Positions 29,450-39,400 of a stretch of DNA of 64,000 bases are shown piece after piece. Position 1 is the first letter of the stretch, and each line of letters begins with the position of its first letter. A program made the position numbers and the translations under genes. Source of the stretch: Eutreptiella sp. 'Long Island Sound 2002' (Eukaryota > Euglenozoa > Euglenophyceae > Eutreptiales > Eutreptiaceae). The stretch covers positions 14,133,079 through 14,197,078 of the forward strand of contig OZ038400.1 of the NCBI GenBank assembly GCA_964036045.1, in the 5' to 3' direction. The notes under the pieces were generated by a model. That model was not told where the DNA came from. It worked only from the letters and a program-made list of their open reading frames with translations, and searched no databases.

Positions 29450-32400
29450 ATGCAAGGGAGCCTAAAACCCACATATGCGCACACGGGCAAATTCGGGCAA
29501 ATTCTCTGCTACACGTGCGATGTGGTTCGTATGGTACACGAACAACATGCTGCAGCTTGTTCTGGCCAGAGGGTTAAGTGGTCGCGATATGGGCAACACC
29601 AATTTGAAATGGGCATTGTGCGGGCACGTACTGTTCAGTTCAACCTGAAAATAGCGTCACTCGTGTGCAAGGGAGCCTGAACCTCACATTTGCACACACG
29701 GGCAAATTTGGGCAAATTCTCTGCTACACGTGCGAGGTGGTTCGTATGGTACACGAACATCATGATGCACCTTGTTTTGACCAGGGGGTTGAGTGGTCGA
29801 GATATGGGCAATACCAATTTTGAATGGTCATTGTGCGGGCACGCACTGCTCAGTTCAACCTGAAAATAGCGTCATTCGCGTGCAAGGGAGCCTAAACCTC
29901 ACATTTGCACACACGGGCAAATTCGGGCAAATTCTCTGCTACAGGTGCGACGTGGTTCATATGGTACACGAATAGCATTATGCAGCTTGTTGTGGCCAGA
30001 GGGTTGAGTGGTTGAGATATGGGCAATACCAATTTGAAACGGGTATTGTGCGGGCACGTACTATTCAGTTCAACCTGAAAATAGCGTCATTCGCGTGCAA
30101 GGGAGCCTAAAGCCCAGATTTGCGCACACGGGCAAATTCGGGCAAATTCTCTGCTACACGTGCGATGTGGTTCGTATGGTACACGAACAACATGCTGCAG
30201 CTTGTTCTGGCCAGAGGGTTAAGTGGTCGAGATATGGGCAATACCAATTTGAAATGGGCATTGTGCGGGCACGTACTGTTCAGTTCAACCTGGAAATAGC
30301 GTCCTTCACGTGCAAGGGAGCCTAAACCTCACATTTGCACACACGGGCAAATTCGGGCAAATTCTCTGCTACAGGTGCGACGTGGTTCGTATGGTACACT
30401 AACAGCATGATGCAGCTTGTTCTGGCCAGAGGGTTAAGTGGTCGAGATATGGGCAATACCAATTTGAAATCGGCATTGTGCGGGCACGTACTGTTCGGTT
30501 CAACCTGGAAATAAGGTTATTCGCGTGCAAGGGAGCCTAAACCTCACATTTGCACACACGGGCAAATTCGGGCAAATTCTCTACTACACGTGCGACGTGG
30601 TTCATATGGTACACGAATAGCATGATGCAGCTTGTTGTGGCCAGAGGGTTGAGTGGTTGAGATATGGGCAATACCAATTTGGAATGGTCATTGTGCGGGC
30701 ACGCACTGTTCAGTTCAACCTGAAATTAGCGTCCTTCACGTGCAAGGGAGCCTAAACCTCACATTTGCACACACGGGCAAATTCGGGCAAATTCTCTGCT
30801 ACACGTGCGATGTGGTTCGTATGGTACACGAACAACATGCTGCAGCTTGTTCTGGCCAGAGGGTTAAGTGGTCGCGATATGGGCAACACCAATTTGAAAT
30901 GGGCATTGTGCGGGCACGTACTGTTCAGTTCAACCTGAAAATAGCGTCACTCGTGTGCAAGGGAGCCTGAACCTCACATTTGCACACACGGGCAAATTTG
31001 GGCAAATTCTCTGCTACACGTGCGACGTGGTTCGTATGGTACACGAACATCATGATGCACCTTGTTTTGACCAGGGGGTTGAGTGGTCGAGATATGGGCA
31101 ATAGCAATTTTGAATGGTCATTGTGCGGGCACGCACTGCTCAGTTCAACCTGAAAATAGCGTCATTCGCGTGCAAGGGAGCCTAAACCTCACATTTGCAC
31201 ACACGGGCAAATTCGGGCAAATTCTCTGCTACAGGTGCGACGTGGTTCATATGGTACACGAATAGCATTATGCAGCTTGTTGTGGCCAGAGGGTTGAGTG
31301 GTTGAGATATGGGCAATACCAAATTGAAACGGGTATTGTGCGGGCACGTACTATTCAGTTCAACCTGAAAATAGCGTCATTCGCGTGCAAGGGAGCCTAA
31401 AGCCCAGATTTGCGCACACGGGCAAATTCGGGCAAATTCTCTGCTACACGTGCGATGTGGTTCGTATGGTACACGAACAACATGCTGCAGCTTGTTCTGG
31501 CCAGAGGGTTAAGTGGTCGAGATATGGGCAATACCAATTTGAAATGGGCATTGTGCGGGCACGTACGGTTCAGTTCAACCTGGAAATAGCGTCCTTCACG
31601 TGCAAGGGAGCCTAAACCTCACATTTGCACACACGGGCAAATTCGGGCAAATTCTCTGCTACAGGTGCGACGTGGTTCGTATGGTACACTAACAGCATGA
31701 TGCAGCTTGTTCTGGCCAGAGGGTTAAGTGGTCGAGATATGGGCAATACCAATTTGAAATCGGCATTGTGCGGGCACGTACTGTTCGGTTCAACCTGGAA
31801 ATAAGGTTATTCGCGTGCAAGGGAGCCTAAACCTCACATTTGCACACACAGGCAAATTCGGGCAAATTCTCTACTACACGTGCGACGTGGTTCATATGGT
31901 ACACGAATAGCATGATGCAGCTTGTTGTGGCCAGAGGGTTGAGTGGTTGAGATATGGGCAATACCAATTTGGAATGCTCATTGTGCGGGCACGCACTGTT
32001 CAGTTCAACCTGAAATTAGCGTCCTTCACGTGCAAGGGAGCCTAAACCTCACATTTGCACACACGGGCAAATTCGGGCAAATTCTCTGCTACACGTGCGA
32101 CGTGGTTCGTATGGTACACGAACATCATGATGCAGCTTGTTCTGGCCGGAGGGTTGAGTGGTCGAGATATGGGCAATACCAAATTGAAACGGGTATTGTG
32201 CGGGCACGCACTGCTCAGTTCAACCTGAAAATAGCGTCATTCGCGTGCAAGGGAGCCTAAACCTCACATTTGCACACACGGGCAAATTCGGGCAAATTCT
32301 CTGCTACAGGTGCGACGTGGTTCATATGGTACACGAATAGCATTATGCAGCTTGTTGTGGCCAGAGGGTTGAGTGGTTGAGATATGGGCAATACCAATTT

Positions 32401-33460
32401 GAAACGGGTATTGTGCGGGCACGTACTATTCAGTTCAACCTGAAAATAGCGTCATTCGCGTGCAAGGGAGCCTAAAGCCCAGATTTGCGCACACGGGCAA
32501 ATTCGGGCAAATTCTCTGCTACACGTGCGATGTGGTTCGTATGGTACACGAACAACATGCTGCAGCTTGTTCTGGCCAGAGGGTTAAGTGGTCGAGATAT
32601 GGGCAATACCAATTTGAAATGGGCATTGTGCGGGCACGTACTGTTCAGTTCAACCTGGAAATAGCGTCCTTCACGTGCAAGGGAGCCTAAACCTCACATT
32701 TGCACACACGGGCAAATTCGGGCAAATTCTCTGCTACAGGTGCGACGTGGTTCGTATGGTACACTAACAGCATGATGCAGCTTGTTCTGGCCAGAGGGTT
32801 AAGTGGTCGAGATATGGGCAATACCAATTTGAAATCGGCATTGTGCGGGCACGTACTGTTCGGTTCAACCTGGAAATAAGGTTATTCGCGTGCAAGGGAG
32901 CCTAAACCTCACATTTGCACACACGGGCAAATTCGGGCAAATTCTCTACTACACGTGCGACGTGGTTCATATGGTACACGAATAGCATGATGCAGCTTGT
33001 TGTGGCCAGAGGGTTGAGTGGTTGAGATATGGGCAATACCAATTTGGAATGGTCATTGTGCGGGCACGCACTGTTCAGTTCAACCTGAAATTAGCGTCCT
33101 TCACGTGCAAGGGAGCCTAAACCTCACATTTGCACACACGGGCAAATTCGGGCAAATTCTCTGCTACACGTGCGATGTGGTTCGTATGGTACACGAACAA
33201 CATGCTGCAGCTTGTTCTGGCCAGAGGGTTAAGTGGTCGCGATATGGGCAACACCAATTTGAAATGGGCATTGTGCGGGCACGTACTGTTCAGTTCAACC
33301 TGAAAATAGCGTCACTCGTGTGCAAGGGAGCCTGAACCTCACATTTGCACACACGGGCAAATTTGGGCAAATTCTCTGCTACACGTGCGAGGTGGTTCGT
33401 ATGGTACACGAACATCATGATGCACCTTGTTTTGACCAGGGGGTTGAGTGGTCGAGATAT
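29450..33460. repeat. Satellite higher-order repeat, 6 monomers (1,290 bp) with a 5-monomer copy
   Basis: Private variants recur at 1,290 bp and then at 1,075 bp. GAATAGCATTATGCAG occurs at about 29,970, 31,260 and 32,335, and CCTGAAATTAGCG at about 30,719, 32,009 and 33,084. GGCAAATTTGGGC occurs at 29,703, 30,993 and 33,358. The last block has lost one monomer. This is the youngest-looking block and lies against the end of the satellite. Confidence 0.85.
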
Positions 33461-33542
33461 GGGCAATACCAGTTTGAAATCGGCATTGTGCGGGCACGTA
33501 CTGTTCAGTTCAACCTGAAAATAGCGTCCTTCGAGTGCAAGG

Positions 33543-33578
33543 GCGGCCGCGTCCGCAGCCTCATCTGGCTTCCCCTTG
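33543..33578. other. Satellite end junction with NotI-type site and 28-nt repeat copy
   Basis: The last satellite monomer stops 9 nt after its start (GTGCAAGGG) and passes into GCGGCCGC at 33,543-33,550. A 28-nt sequence beginning GTCCGCAGCCTCATC follows at 33,551. The same 28-mer recurs at 33,710 and at 52,441, each time next to a G-rich hexamer array. The junction is abrupt, with no decay of the last monomers. Confidence 0.8.
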
Positions 33579-33709
33579 GGAGGGGCAAGGGCAGAGGCAG
33601 GGGCAGGGGCCTGGGCAGGGGCAGGGGCAGGGGCAGTGGCAGGGGCAGGGGCAGGGGCAGGGGCAGGGGCAGGGGCAGGAGCAGGGGCAGTGGCAGGGGC
33701 AGGGGCAGG
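33579..33709. repeat. Short GGGGCA hexamer array between two 28-nt direct repeats
   Basis: About 20 hexamers of the GGGGCA, GTGGCA and GGAGCA type lie between two copies of the GTCCGCAGCC 28-mer. Its left part (GGGCAGAGGCAGGGGCAGG then CCTGGG) matches the array before copy B near 52,320. On the minus strand it reads as an Ala-Pro repeat in the same frame as the module reading frame. Confidence 0.9.
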
Positions 33710-33830
33710 GTCCGCAGCCTCATCTGGCTTCCCCTTGTTTGTTTTACATGGTGGCCGCCTCTGGCGGGAAGGGGAGCTCTCCACCATCAGTTCCCCTGGC
33801 GACCCCTGTCTCACCTCACGGCCGAGAACT

Positions 33831-34427
33831 TCAACCAGGTTCCCTTGGGGCATGACCGGCGGTAGGTTTCCTTCTGTCACTGCCCTCACGGCCAGCTTCA
33901 TCCGTTCCCCCATTCGAAGGATCCTCCGGCCTTCCCCCCCCAGCACAGCCTTTTGGTTGCCTGCAGGCGGGTTTCCTGTGGATAGCCGTCGCCGACAGCG
34001 CAGCTTTGCTCTCAACCACATTCCACCACTCCCCATCCCTCACGGGCTGGAGTACCCACTCGGCTCCCGGATGGACTTGGTTGTCGTCCATCCACGGCTG
34101 GAGGCCGGGGGGCGACCGTTTCCACGTTCCCCGGGTCCCGCTCACGCGTGAACCTACGTGTACTCGGGCCATTGACCCGGGGGCCTCAGGGTCAACCCTC
34201 ACTCCCGCGAACACCTCACGGCCGTCCCGGAGTTCAGGGTATTTTCCCGACTTCCCGTGGTCAGGCTTCCCATGGTTGGCCCATGGTTCACCACTCCATG
34301 GCGACTGGTTTCCCAATCCCACGGGGCTGTTGTTTGGCGTTGTCTGCCGCCAATCTGCCCTGCCCTTCTGTGCCCTCCGCCTTGCTACTTCCCGTTCCCC
34401 GTTGTCGCTTCCCGCTACCGGCCCCAT
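33831..34427 (-). pseudogene. Module A minus-strand reading frame, frameshifted
   Basis: An open frame of 198 codons runs from an ATG at 34,427 towards 33,831. It contains tracts such as GKYPELRDGREVFAG and GEWWNVVESKAAL and is rich in Gly, Arg and Pro. I recognise no domain. Compared with copy B, an extra T near 33,913 shifts the frame, so the part that continues in B (MKLALRVVTEGNLPP, then KPDEAAD, then an Ala-Pro repeat) is found here in another frame at 33,290-34,036. The Trp codon at 34,132-34,134 is intact, where copy B has a stop. The minus strand is preferred as coding because the two parts join in one frame in copy B and because TATAAAC motifs lie upstream. Plus-strand frames are also open, so the strand choice is tentative. 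Confidence 0.35.
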
Positions 34428-34740
34428 CCCGGTGTCCCATCCCGCATCCCGTGTTTATGCCCACCGGGCCGCCAGCAACCCATTGGCGCGGGCCCACTCC
34501 CCCTTCCGGGGACCGTTTCGCGCTCGTGGCACGGGTCGCTCCTATCCCATCCCCTATTCCCGGGCCCGTCCCGTCGTCTCCCTGCTATTCCCTCTGCCCG
34601 GCCCCATCCCCGTGTCCCATTCCGCATCCCGTGTTTATACCCCACCGGGCCGCCAGCAACCCTTTGGCGCGGGCCCACTCTCCCGTCCGGGGACCGTTTC
34701 GCGCTCGTGGCACGGGTCGCTCCTACCCCATCCCCTAGTC
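34421..34740. repeat. 180-bp direct repeat, two copies (module A)
   Basis: GCCCCATCCC begins a unit at 34,421 and again at 34,601. Both contain GTGTCCCAT, CCGCATCCCGTGTTTAT, CCACCGGGCCGCCAGCAACC, GGCGCGGGCCCACTC and GGGGACCGTTTCGCGCT. The second copy is cut at about 34,740, where hexamers begin. The arrangement resembles a repeated promoter or spacer element, but that is inference. Confidence 0.8.
34633..34639 (-). promoter_or_regulatory. TATAAAC motif in 180-bp repeat (module A)
   Basis: Plus-strand GTTTATA reads TATAAAC on the minus strand. It lies about 200 bp before the minus-strand reading frame start at 34,427. The corresponding site in the first 180-bp unit is mutated (GTTTATGC). It is a candidate TATA element only; the surroundings are GC-rich, so the motif stands out. 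Confidence 0.25.
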
Positions 34741-35181
34741 CCGGGGCAGTGACAGGAGCAGAGGCAGTTGCAGGGGCAGGGGTAGGGGCAGGGGCAGTGG
34801 CACGGGCAAGGGGCGGGGCAGGGGCAGTGGCTGGGGCAGTGGCAGGGGCAGGGGCAGTGGCAGGGGCAGTGGCAGTGGCTGGGGCAGTGGCAGGGGCTGC
34901 GGCAGTGGCTGAGGTAGGGGCAGCGGCAGGGGCAGTTGCAGGGGCAGGGGCAGTGCCTAGGGCAGTGGCAGGGGCCGTGGCTGGGGCAGTGGCAGTGGCA
35001 GGGGCAGGGGCAGGGGCAGGGGCAGTAGCAGGGGCAGAGGCTGGGGCAGGGGCAGTGGCAGGGGCAGGGGCAGGGGCATGGGCAGGGCAGGGGCAGGGGC
35101 AGGGGCAGTGACAGGAGCAGGGGCAGTGGCAGGGGCAGGGGTAGGGGCAGGGGCAGGGGCAGGGACCAGGGGCAGGGGCAG
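34741..35181. repeat. GGGGCA hexamer array
   Basis: Hexamers GGGGCA, GTGGCA, GGGGCT, GGAGCA and GAGGCA run on directly from module A (CCCGGGGCAGTGACAGG). The stretch is collinear with 53,471-53,895 after module B, so it belongs to the segmental duplication. It ends at the SINE tail. Confidence 0.95.
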
Positions 35182-35385
35182 GGTAAAGGTAAAGGTAAAG
35201 TGCTCAGGCGCTCTCCGAACTCCAGCGTATCAGTGATCCCTACCTGTCCCTCGCAGCATCCCTTCCGGCTCGCGGGGTCACAGACACCCTAGCGCCTAGG
35301 ACACTGCGTTCCGACCCCACCGGGATTCGAACCGAGCACCTCTAGTTCAGGCGTCACGTGCATGACCGCTGAACTACGCGAACTA
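35182..35385 (-). mobile_element. tRNA-derived SINE with TTTACC-hexamer tail
   Basis: On the minus strand the element starts near 35,385 with a tRNA-like head. An A-box-like TAGTTCAGCGGTCATG lies at 35,361-35,376 and a perfect B box, GGTTCGAATCC, at 35,323-35,333. About 70 bp of tRNA-unrelated body follows, then a tail domain (GCTGGAGTTCGGAGA) and three TTTACC hexamers ending at 35,182. The length is about 204 bp. The cloverleaf is only partly formable (decayed T stem), so it is not a functional tRNA gene. The hexamer tail and tRNA head are the plan of SINEs moved by RTE/Bov-B LINEs. The matching place in the duplicate locus (after GGGACCAGGGGCAGGGGCAG, about 53,874) lacks the element. Target-site duplications cannot be read because both flanks are GGGGCA repeats. 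Confidence 0.8.
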
Positions 35386-36190
35386 AGGGCATGGGCAGGG
35401 GCAGGGCAGGGGCAGGGGCAGGGGCAGTGACAGGAGCAGGGGCAGTGGCAGGGGCTGGGGTAGGGGCACGGGCAGGGGCAGAGGCAGGTGCAAGGGCAGG
35501 GGCAGGGGCAGCGGCAAGGGCAGGGACAGGGGCGGTGGCTGTAGCAGTAGCAGTAGCAGGGGCAGGGGCAGGGGCAGTGGCAGTAGCAGGGGCAGGGGCA
35601 GGGGCAGGGGCAGGGGCAGGGGCAGCAGGGGCATTGGGAGGCAGGGGCAGTGGCAGGGGCAGGGGCAGGGGCAGTGGCAGTGGCAGGGGCAGTGGCAGTA
35701 GCAGGGGCAGGGGCTGGGGCAGGGGCAGTGGCAGGGGCAGGGGCAGAGGCAGAGGCATGGGCAGGGGGGGCAGGGGCAGGTGCGGAGGCAGTGGCAGGGG
35801 CAGGGGCAGGGGCAGGGAGGGGCAGGCGCAGTGGCAGGGGCAAGGGCAGGGGCATGGGCAGGGGCAGTGGGAGGTGCAGGGGCAGTGGCAGGGGCAGGGG
35901 CCGGGGCAGTTGCAGGGGCAGGGGCAGGGGCAGGGGCAGGGGCATTGGCAGTGGCAGGGGCAGGGGCAGGAGCAGAGGCAGGGGCTGTGGCAGTTGCAGT
36001 TGCAGGGGCAGGGGCAGAGGCAGGGGCAGGGGGGGCAGGGGCAGGGGCAGGGGCAGTGGCAGGGGCAGTGGCAGGGGTAGGGGCAGGGGCAGTGGCAGGC
36101 GCCGGGGCAGTGGCACGGGCAGGGGCAGGGGCAGGGGCAGGGACAGGGGCAGTGGCAGGAGCAGGGGCAGTGGCATTGGCAGGGGCAGGG
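35386..36190. repeat. GGGGCA hexamer array after the SINE
   Basis: Hexamer variants continue, with interruptions such as GCATTGGGAGGCAGGGG and runs of seven G. The first 100 bp resemble the 100 bp before the SINE (GCATGGGCAGGG, then GTGACAGGAGC, then GGGGTAGGGG). The remainder is broadly collinear with 54,050-54,800. It ends in three TTGCTGG heptamers at about 36,190-36,215. Confidence 0.93.
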
Positions 36191-36440
36191 TTGCTGGTTG
36201 CTGGTTGCTGGTTGGCCCGCCCGAGGCGACGGCAAAGCCGAAGGGAGGCCGCCGGAAAATCGCAGCCCCCAACCGTCCACAGGGCGGTTTACTCGGTCCC
36301 GCCAGGGTGGGCCGAAGCGGGCAGCCAGTGACAGCACAGCCCGCGCCACCGGGGGCTGTCACCAGCCGTAAAAGTTTTGTGCTTGGGGGGGAGGGGGGGC
36401 TCCGCGTTGGTGTGGTGGAGATGCCCTTCTTGGGGGGGGG
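36191..36440. other. Non-repetitive transition segment with an inverted repeat
   Basis: TTGCTGG repeated three times leads into about 200 bp of unique GC-rich sequence, then two long G runs near 36,386 and 36,436. A perfect 8-bp inverted repeat, GTGACAGC at 36,328-36,335 and GCTGTCAC at 36,355-36,362, could form a stem with a 19-nt loop. The corresponding position in the duplicated copy (about 54,790) continues as hexamer repeat, so this segment marks where the two duplicated arms diverge. No gene is recognised; the minus strand is open through it. Confidence 0.6.
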
Positions 36441-39400
36441 GGGGGGAGCGCGGGGCTGCGCAAGGGGCGCAGCGGTGCAGTATGCGGCTACGCATGGGCG
36501 CAAGATGGGGCTGCGCAGGGGGCAGCGCGGAGCTGCGCTGGGGCGTAGCGGCTGTGCGAGGCGCGCAGCGTGCGGTTGAGTAGGGGGCGCAGTGTGGGGC
36601 TGCGCAGGGGCGCAGCACGCGGCGGCGCTGGAGCGCAGCATGTGGCGGCGCTGGTGCGCAGCGTGGGACTGCGCTGGAGCGCAGCCTGCGGCCACGCTGG
36701 GGCGCAGCGTGGGACCGTGTAGGGGGCAGCGTGGAGCCGCGCTGGGGCGCGGCGGTTGTGGAAGGGGCACAGCGTGTGGGTGAGCAAGGGGTGCAGAATC
36801 GGGCTGTGCTGGGGCCCAGCATGCGCCTGCGCCTGAGCGCAGCATGTGGCTGCGCTGGGGCGCAGCGTGGGGCCGCGCAGGGGCGCAGCGAGGAACTACG
36901 CATGGCCGCAGCAGGCGGCTGCGCATGGGCGCAGCAAGGGGCTGCGCAGGGGAGCAGTACGGGGCTGCGGGGGCGCACAGGCTGCAGCTGCGCTGAGGTG
37001 TGGCGTGGGACTGCGCAGCAGTGCTCCGTGCAGTTGCGCAGGGGGCGCAGCTTGGGCTGCGCTGGAGCGCGGCATGCGGCTGCGCTGGGGTGCAGCGGGG
37101 GACCGCGCTGGGGCGCAGCGCGGGGCTGCGCAGGGGCGCAGCGTGGAACTGCGCATGAGTGCAGTATGCGGCTGCGCTGGGGCGAAGCGGAGAACTGCGC
37201 ATGGCCGTAGCATGCGGCTGCGCAGGGGCGCAGTACGGGGCCGCGGGGGCGCGCAGTCTGCAGGTGCGCTGAGGCAGGGCGTGGGACTGCGCAGCAGTGC
37301 ACCATGCGACCGCGCAGGGGGCGCGGCTTGGGCTGCGCTGGAGCGCAGCAAGCGGCTGCGCTGCGGCGCAGCAGAGAACTGCGCATGCTTGCAGCACGCA
37401 GCCGCGCATGGGTGCAGCATGGGGCTGCGCACGGAGCAGCGTGGAGCTGGGCTGGGCTGCCGCGGCTGCGGGAGGGGCGCAGCGTGTGGCTCAGCAAGGG
37501 GCGCAGAATGGGGCTGCGCTGGGGCTGCGCGGGAAATGCGTGGAAATGCGCAGGGGCGCAGCCTGGGGCTGCGCAAGGGGCGCAGCGTGGGGCCGCGCAC
37601 GGGCGCAGCGTGGGGCCGCGCATCGGCGCAGCGTGGGGCCGCGCAGGTGCGCAGCTTGGGGCGGCGCAAGGGGCGCAGCGTGGGGCGGCGCAGGGGCGCA
37701 GCGTGGGGCGGCGCAGGGGCGCAGGGTGGGGCTGCGCATGGGCGCAGGGTGGGGCTGCGCATGGGCGCAGCGTGGGGCTGCGCATGGGCGCCGCGTGGGG
37801 CCGCGCAGGGGCGCAGCTTGGGGCCACGCAGGGGCGCAGCGTGGGGCCGCGGGGGGCGCAGCGTGGGGCCGCCCAGGGGCGCAGCGTGGGGCGGCGCAGG
37901 GGCGCAGCGTGGGGCTGCGCAGGGGCGCAGCGTGGGGCCGTGCACGGGCGCAGCGTGGGGCCGCGCAGCGGCAGCGCAAGGGCGCAGCGTGGGGCTGCGC
38001 AAGGGCGCAGCGTGGGGCTGTGCATGGGCGCAGCGTGGGGCTGCGCAGGGGCACAGCGTGGGGCCGCGCAAGGGGCGCAGCGTGGGGCCGCGCACGGGCG
38101 CAGCGTGGGGCCGCGCACGGGCGCAACGTGGGGCCGCGCAGGGGCGCTGCGTGGGGCCGCACGGGGGCGCAGCGTGGGGCCGCGCAGGGGCGCAGCGTGG
38201 GGCTGCGCAGGGGCGCAGTGTGGGGCTGCGCATGGGCGCAGCGTGGGGCGGCGCAGGGGCGCAGTACGGGGCCGCGGGGGCGTGCAGTCTGCAGCCGCGC
38301 TGAGGCAGGGCATGGGACTGCGCAGGAGTGCACCATGCGGCTGCGCAGGAGGCTCAGCTTGAGCTGCGCTGGAGCACAGCGTGGGACCGTGCTGGGGCGC
38401 AGCTTGGGGCTGCGCGGGGGCGCAGCGTGGAAGTGCGCATGATTGCAGCAAGCGGCTGCGCTGCGGCGCAGCAGAGAACTGCGCATGGTCGCAGCATGCG
38501 GCTGCGCACGGGTGCAGCATGGGGCTGCGCAGGGGGCAGTGTGAAGCTACGCTGGGCTGCCGCGGCTGCGGAAGGGGCGCAGCGTGTGGCTCAGCAAAGG
38601 GCGCTGAATGGAAACTGCGCTGGGGCTGCGCGGGAAATGCGTGGAAATGCGCACGGGCGCAGCGTGGGGCGGCGCAGGGGCGCAGGGTGGGGCTGCGCAT
38701 GGGCGCAGGCTGGGGCTGCGCATGGGCGCAGGGTGGGGCTGCACATGGGCGCAGGGTGGGGCTGCACATGGGCGCGGCGTGGGGCCGCGCAGGGGCACAG
38801 GGTGGGGCTGCGCATAGGCACAGGGTGGGGCTGCGCACGGGTGCAGCATGGGGCTGCGCAGGGGGCAGCGTGAAACTACGCTGGGCTGCCTCGGCCGCGG
38901 AAGGGGCGCAGCGTGTGGCTCAGCAAAGGGCGCTGAATGGAAACTGCGCTGGGGGTGCGCGGGAAATGCGTGGAAATGCGCACGGGCGCAGCGTGGGGCG
39001 GCGCAGGGGCGCAGCGTGGGGCCGCCCAGGTGCGCAGCTTGGGGCGGCGCAAGGGGCGCAGCGTGGGGCGGCGCTGGGGCGCAGCGTGGGGCGGCGCAGG
39101 GGCGCAGGGTGGGGCTGCGCATGGGCGCAGGCTGGGGCTGCGCATGGGCGCAGGGTGGGGCTGCACATGGGCGCAGGGTGGGGCTGCACATGGGCGCGGC
39201 GTGGGGCCGCGCAGGGGCACAGGGTGGGGCTGCGCACAGGCACAGGGTGGGGCTGCGCACGGGTGCAGCATGGGGCTGCGCAGGGGGCAGCGTGAAGCTA
39301 CGCTGGGCTGCCTCGGCCGCGGAAGGGGCGCAGCGTGTGGCTCAGCAAAGGGCGCTGAATGGGGCTGCGCTGGGGCTGCGCGGGAAATGCGTGGAAATGC

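Larger units (their letters stand above)
1..33543. repeat. 215-bp satellite array, about 156 tandem monomers
   Basis: Head-to-tail monomers recur with a fixed start (GTGCAAGGGAGCC) at 213, 428, 643, 858 and so on to 33,535. From 213 to 33,535 there are 155 steps. All are 215 bp except one of 213 bp and one of 214 bp, judging from the register. Each monomer contains a direct doubling (GGGCAAATTC twice), a CACGTG hexamer in many copies, and a 19-nt dyad (GTTCGTATGGTACACGAAC). Monomers fall into a few variant classes, for example junctions AGCCTAAAGCCC, AGCCTAAACCTC and AGCCTGAACCTC. Because 215 is not a multiple of 3, the frame changes each monomer, and stops in the TAAACC and TGAACC junctions limit reading frames to about 76-105 codons. 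The array is therefore noncoding by structure. Position 1 falls within 2 nt of a monomer boundary, so the array probably continues upstream. A centromeric, pericentromeric or heterochromatic role is possible but not shown. Confidence 0.97.
33710..34740. repeat. GC-rich module, copy A
   Basis: A roughly 1,030-bp non-tandem segment is nearly identical to 52,441-53,470. The offset is 18,731 bp at the left end and 18,730 bp at the right end because of a single-base indel near 33,913. The duplication continues into the hexamer arrays on both sides, from about 33,581 to about 36,180 here. It contains a broken minus-strand reading frame and, at 34,421-34,740, two copies of a 180-bp direct repeat. 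I do not recognise a known transposon family. It could be a fragment of a retroelement or of a host gene. Confidence 0.85.

Noticed and set aside
126-33335. Repeated 76- to 105-codon open frames in the satellite (peptides like MQGSLNLTF or MVLPISRPLNP)
   Set aside because: They recur at the 215-bp period, exist on both strands, change frame each monomer and end at stops in the monomer junction. They are shadows of the satellite.
34006-34752. Plus-strand frame through module A (and 52,118-53,482 in B) as a gene
   Set aside because: It is open mainly because of GC-rich codons, is Pro/Ser/Arg-rich, and has no recognisable domain. The minus frame has slightly better support, itself weak.
35182-35200. 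Telomeric repeat
   Set aside because: GGTAAA and GGGGCA are not the TTAGGG or TTTAGGG types, and the short GGTAAA run is the SINE tail.
35323-35385. Functional tRNA gene
   Set aside because: A and B boxes are present but the T stem and anticodon arm are imperfect. The element continues into a SINE body and hexamer tail.
36289-39295. Arg/Gly/Ala-rich and Pro/Cys/Ala-rich frames of 180-850 codons
   Set aside because: The 23-bp unit is free of stops in all six frames, and the peptide period of 23 residues simply mirrors it.
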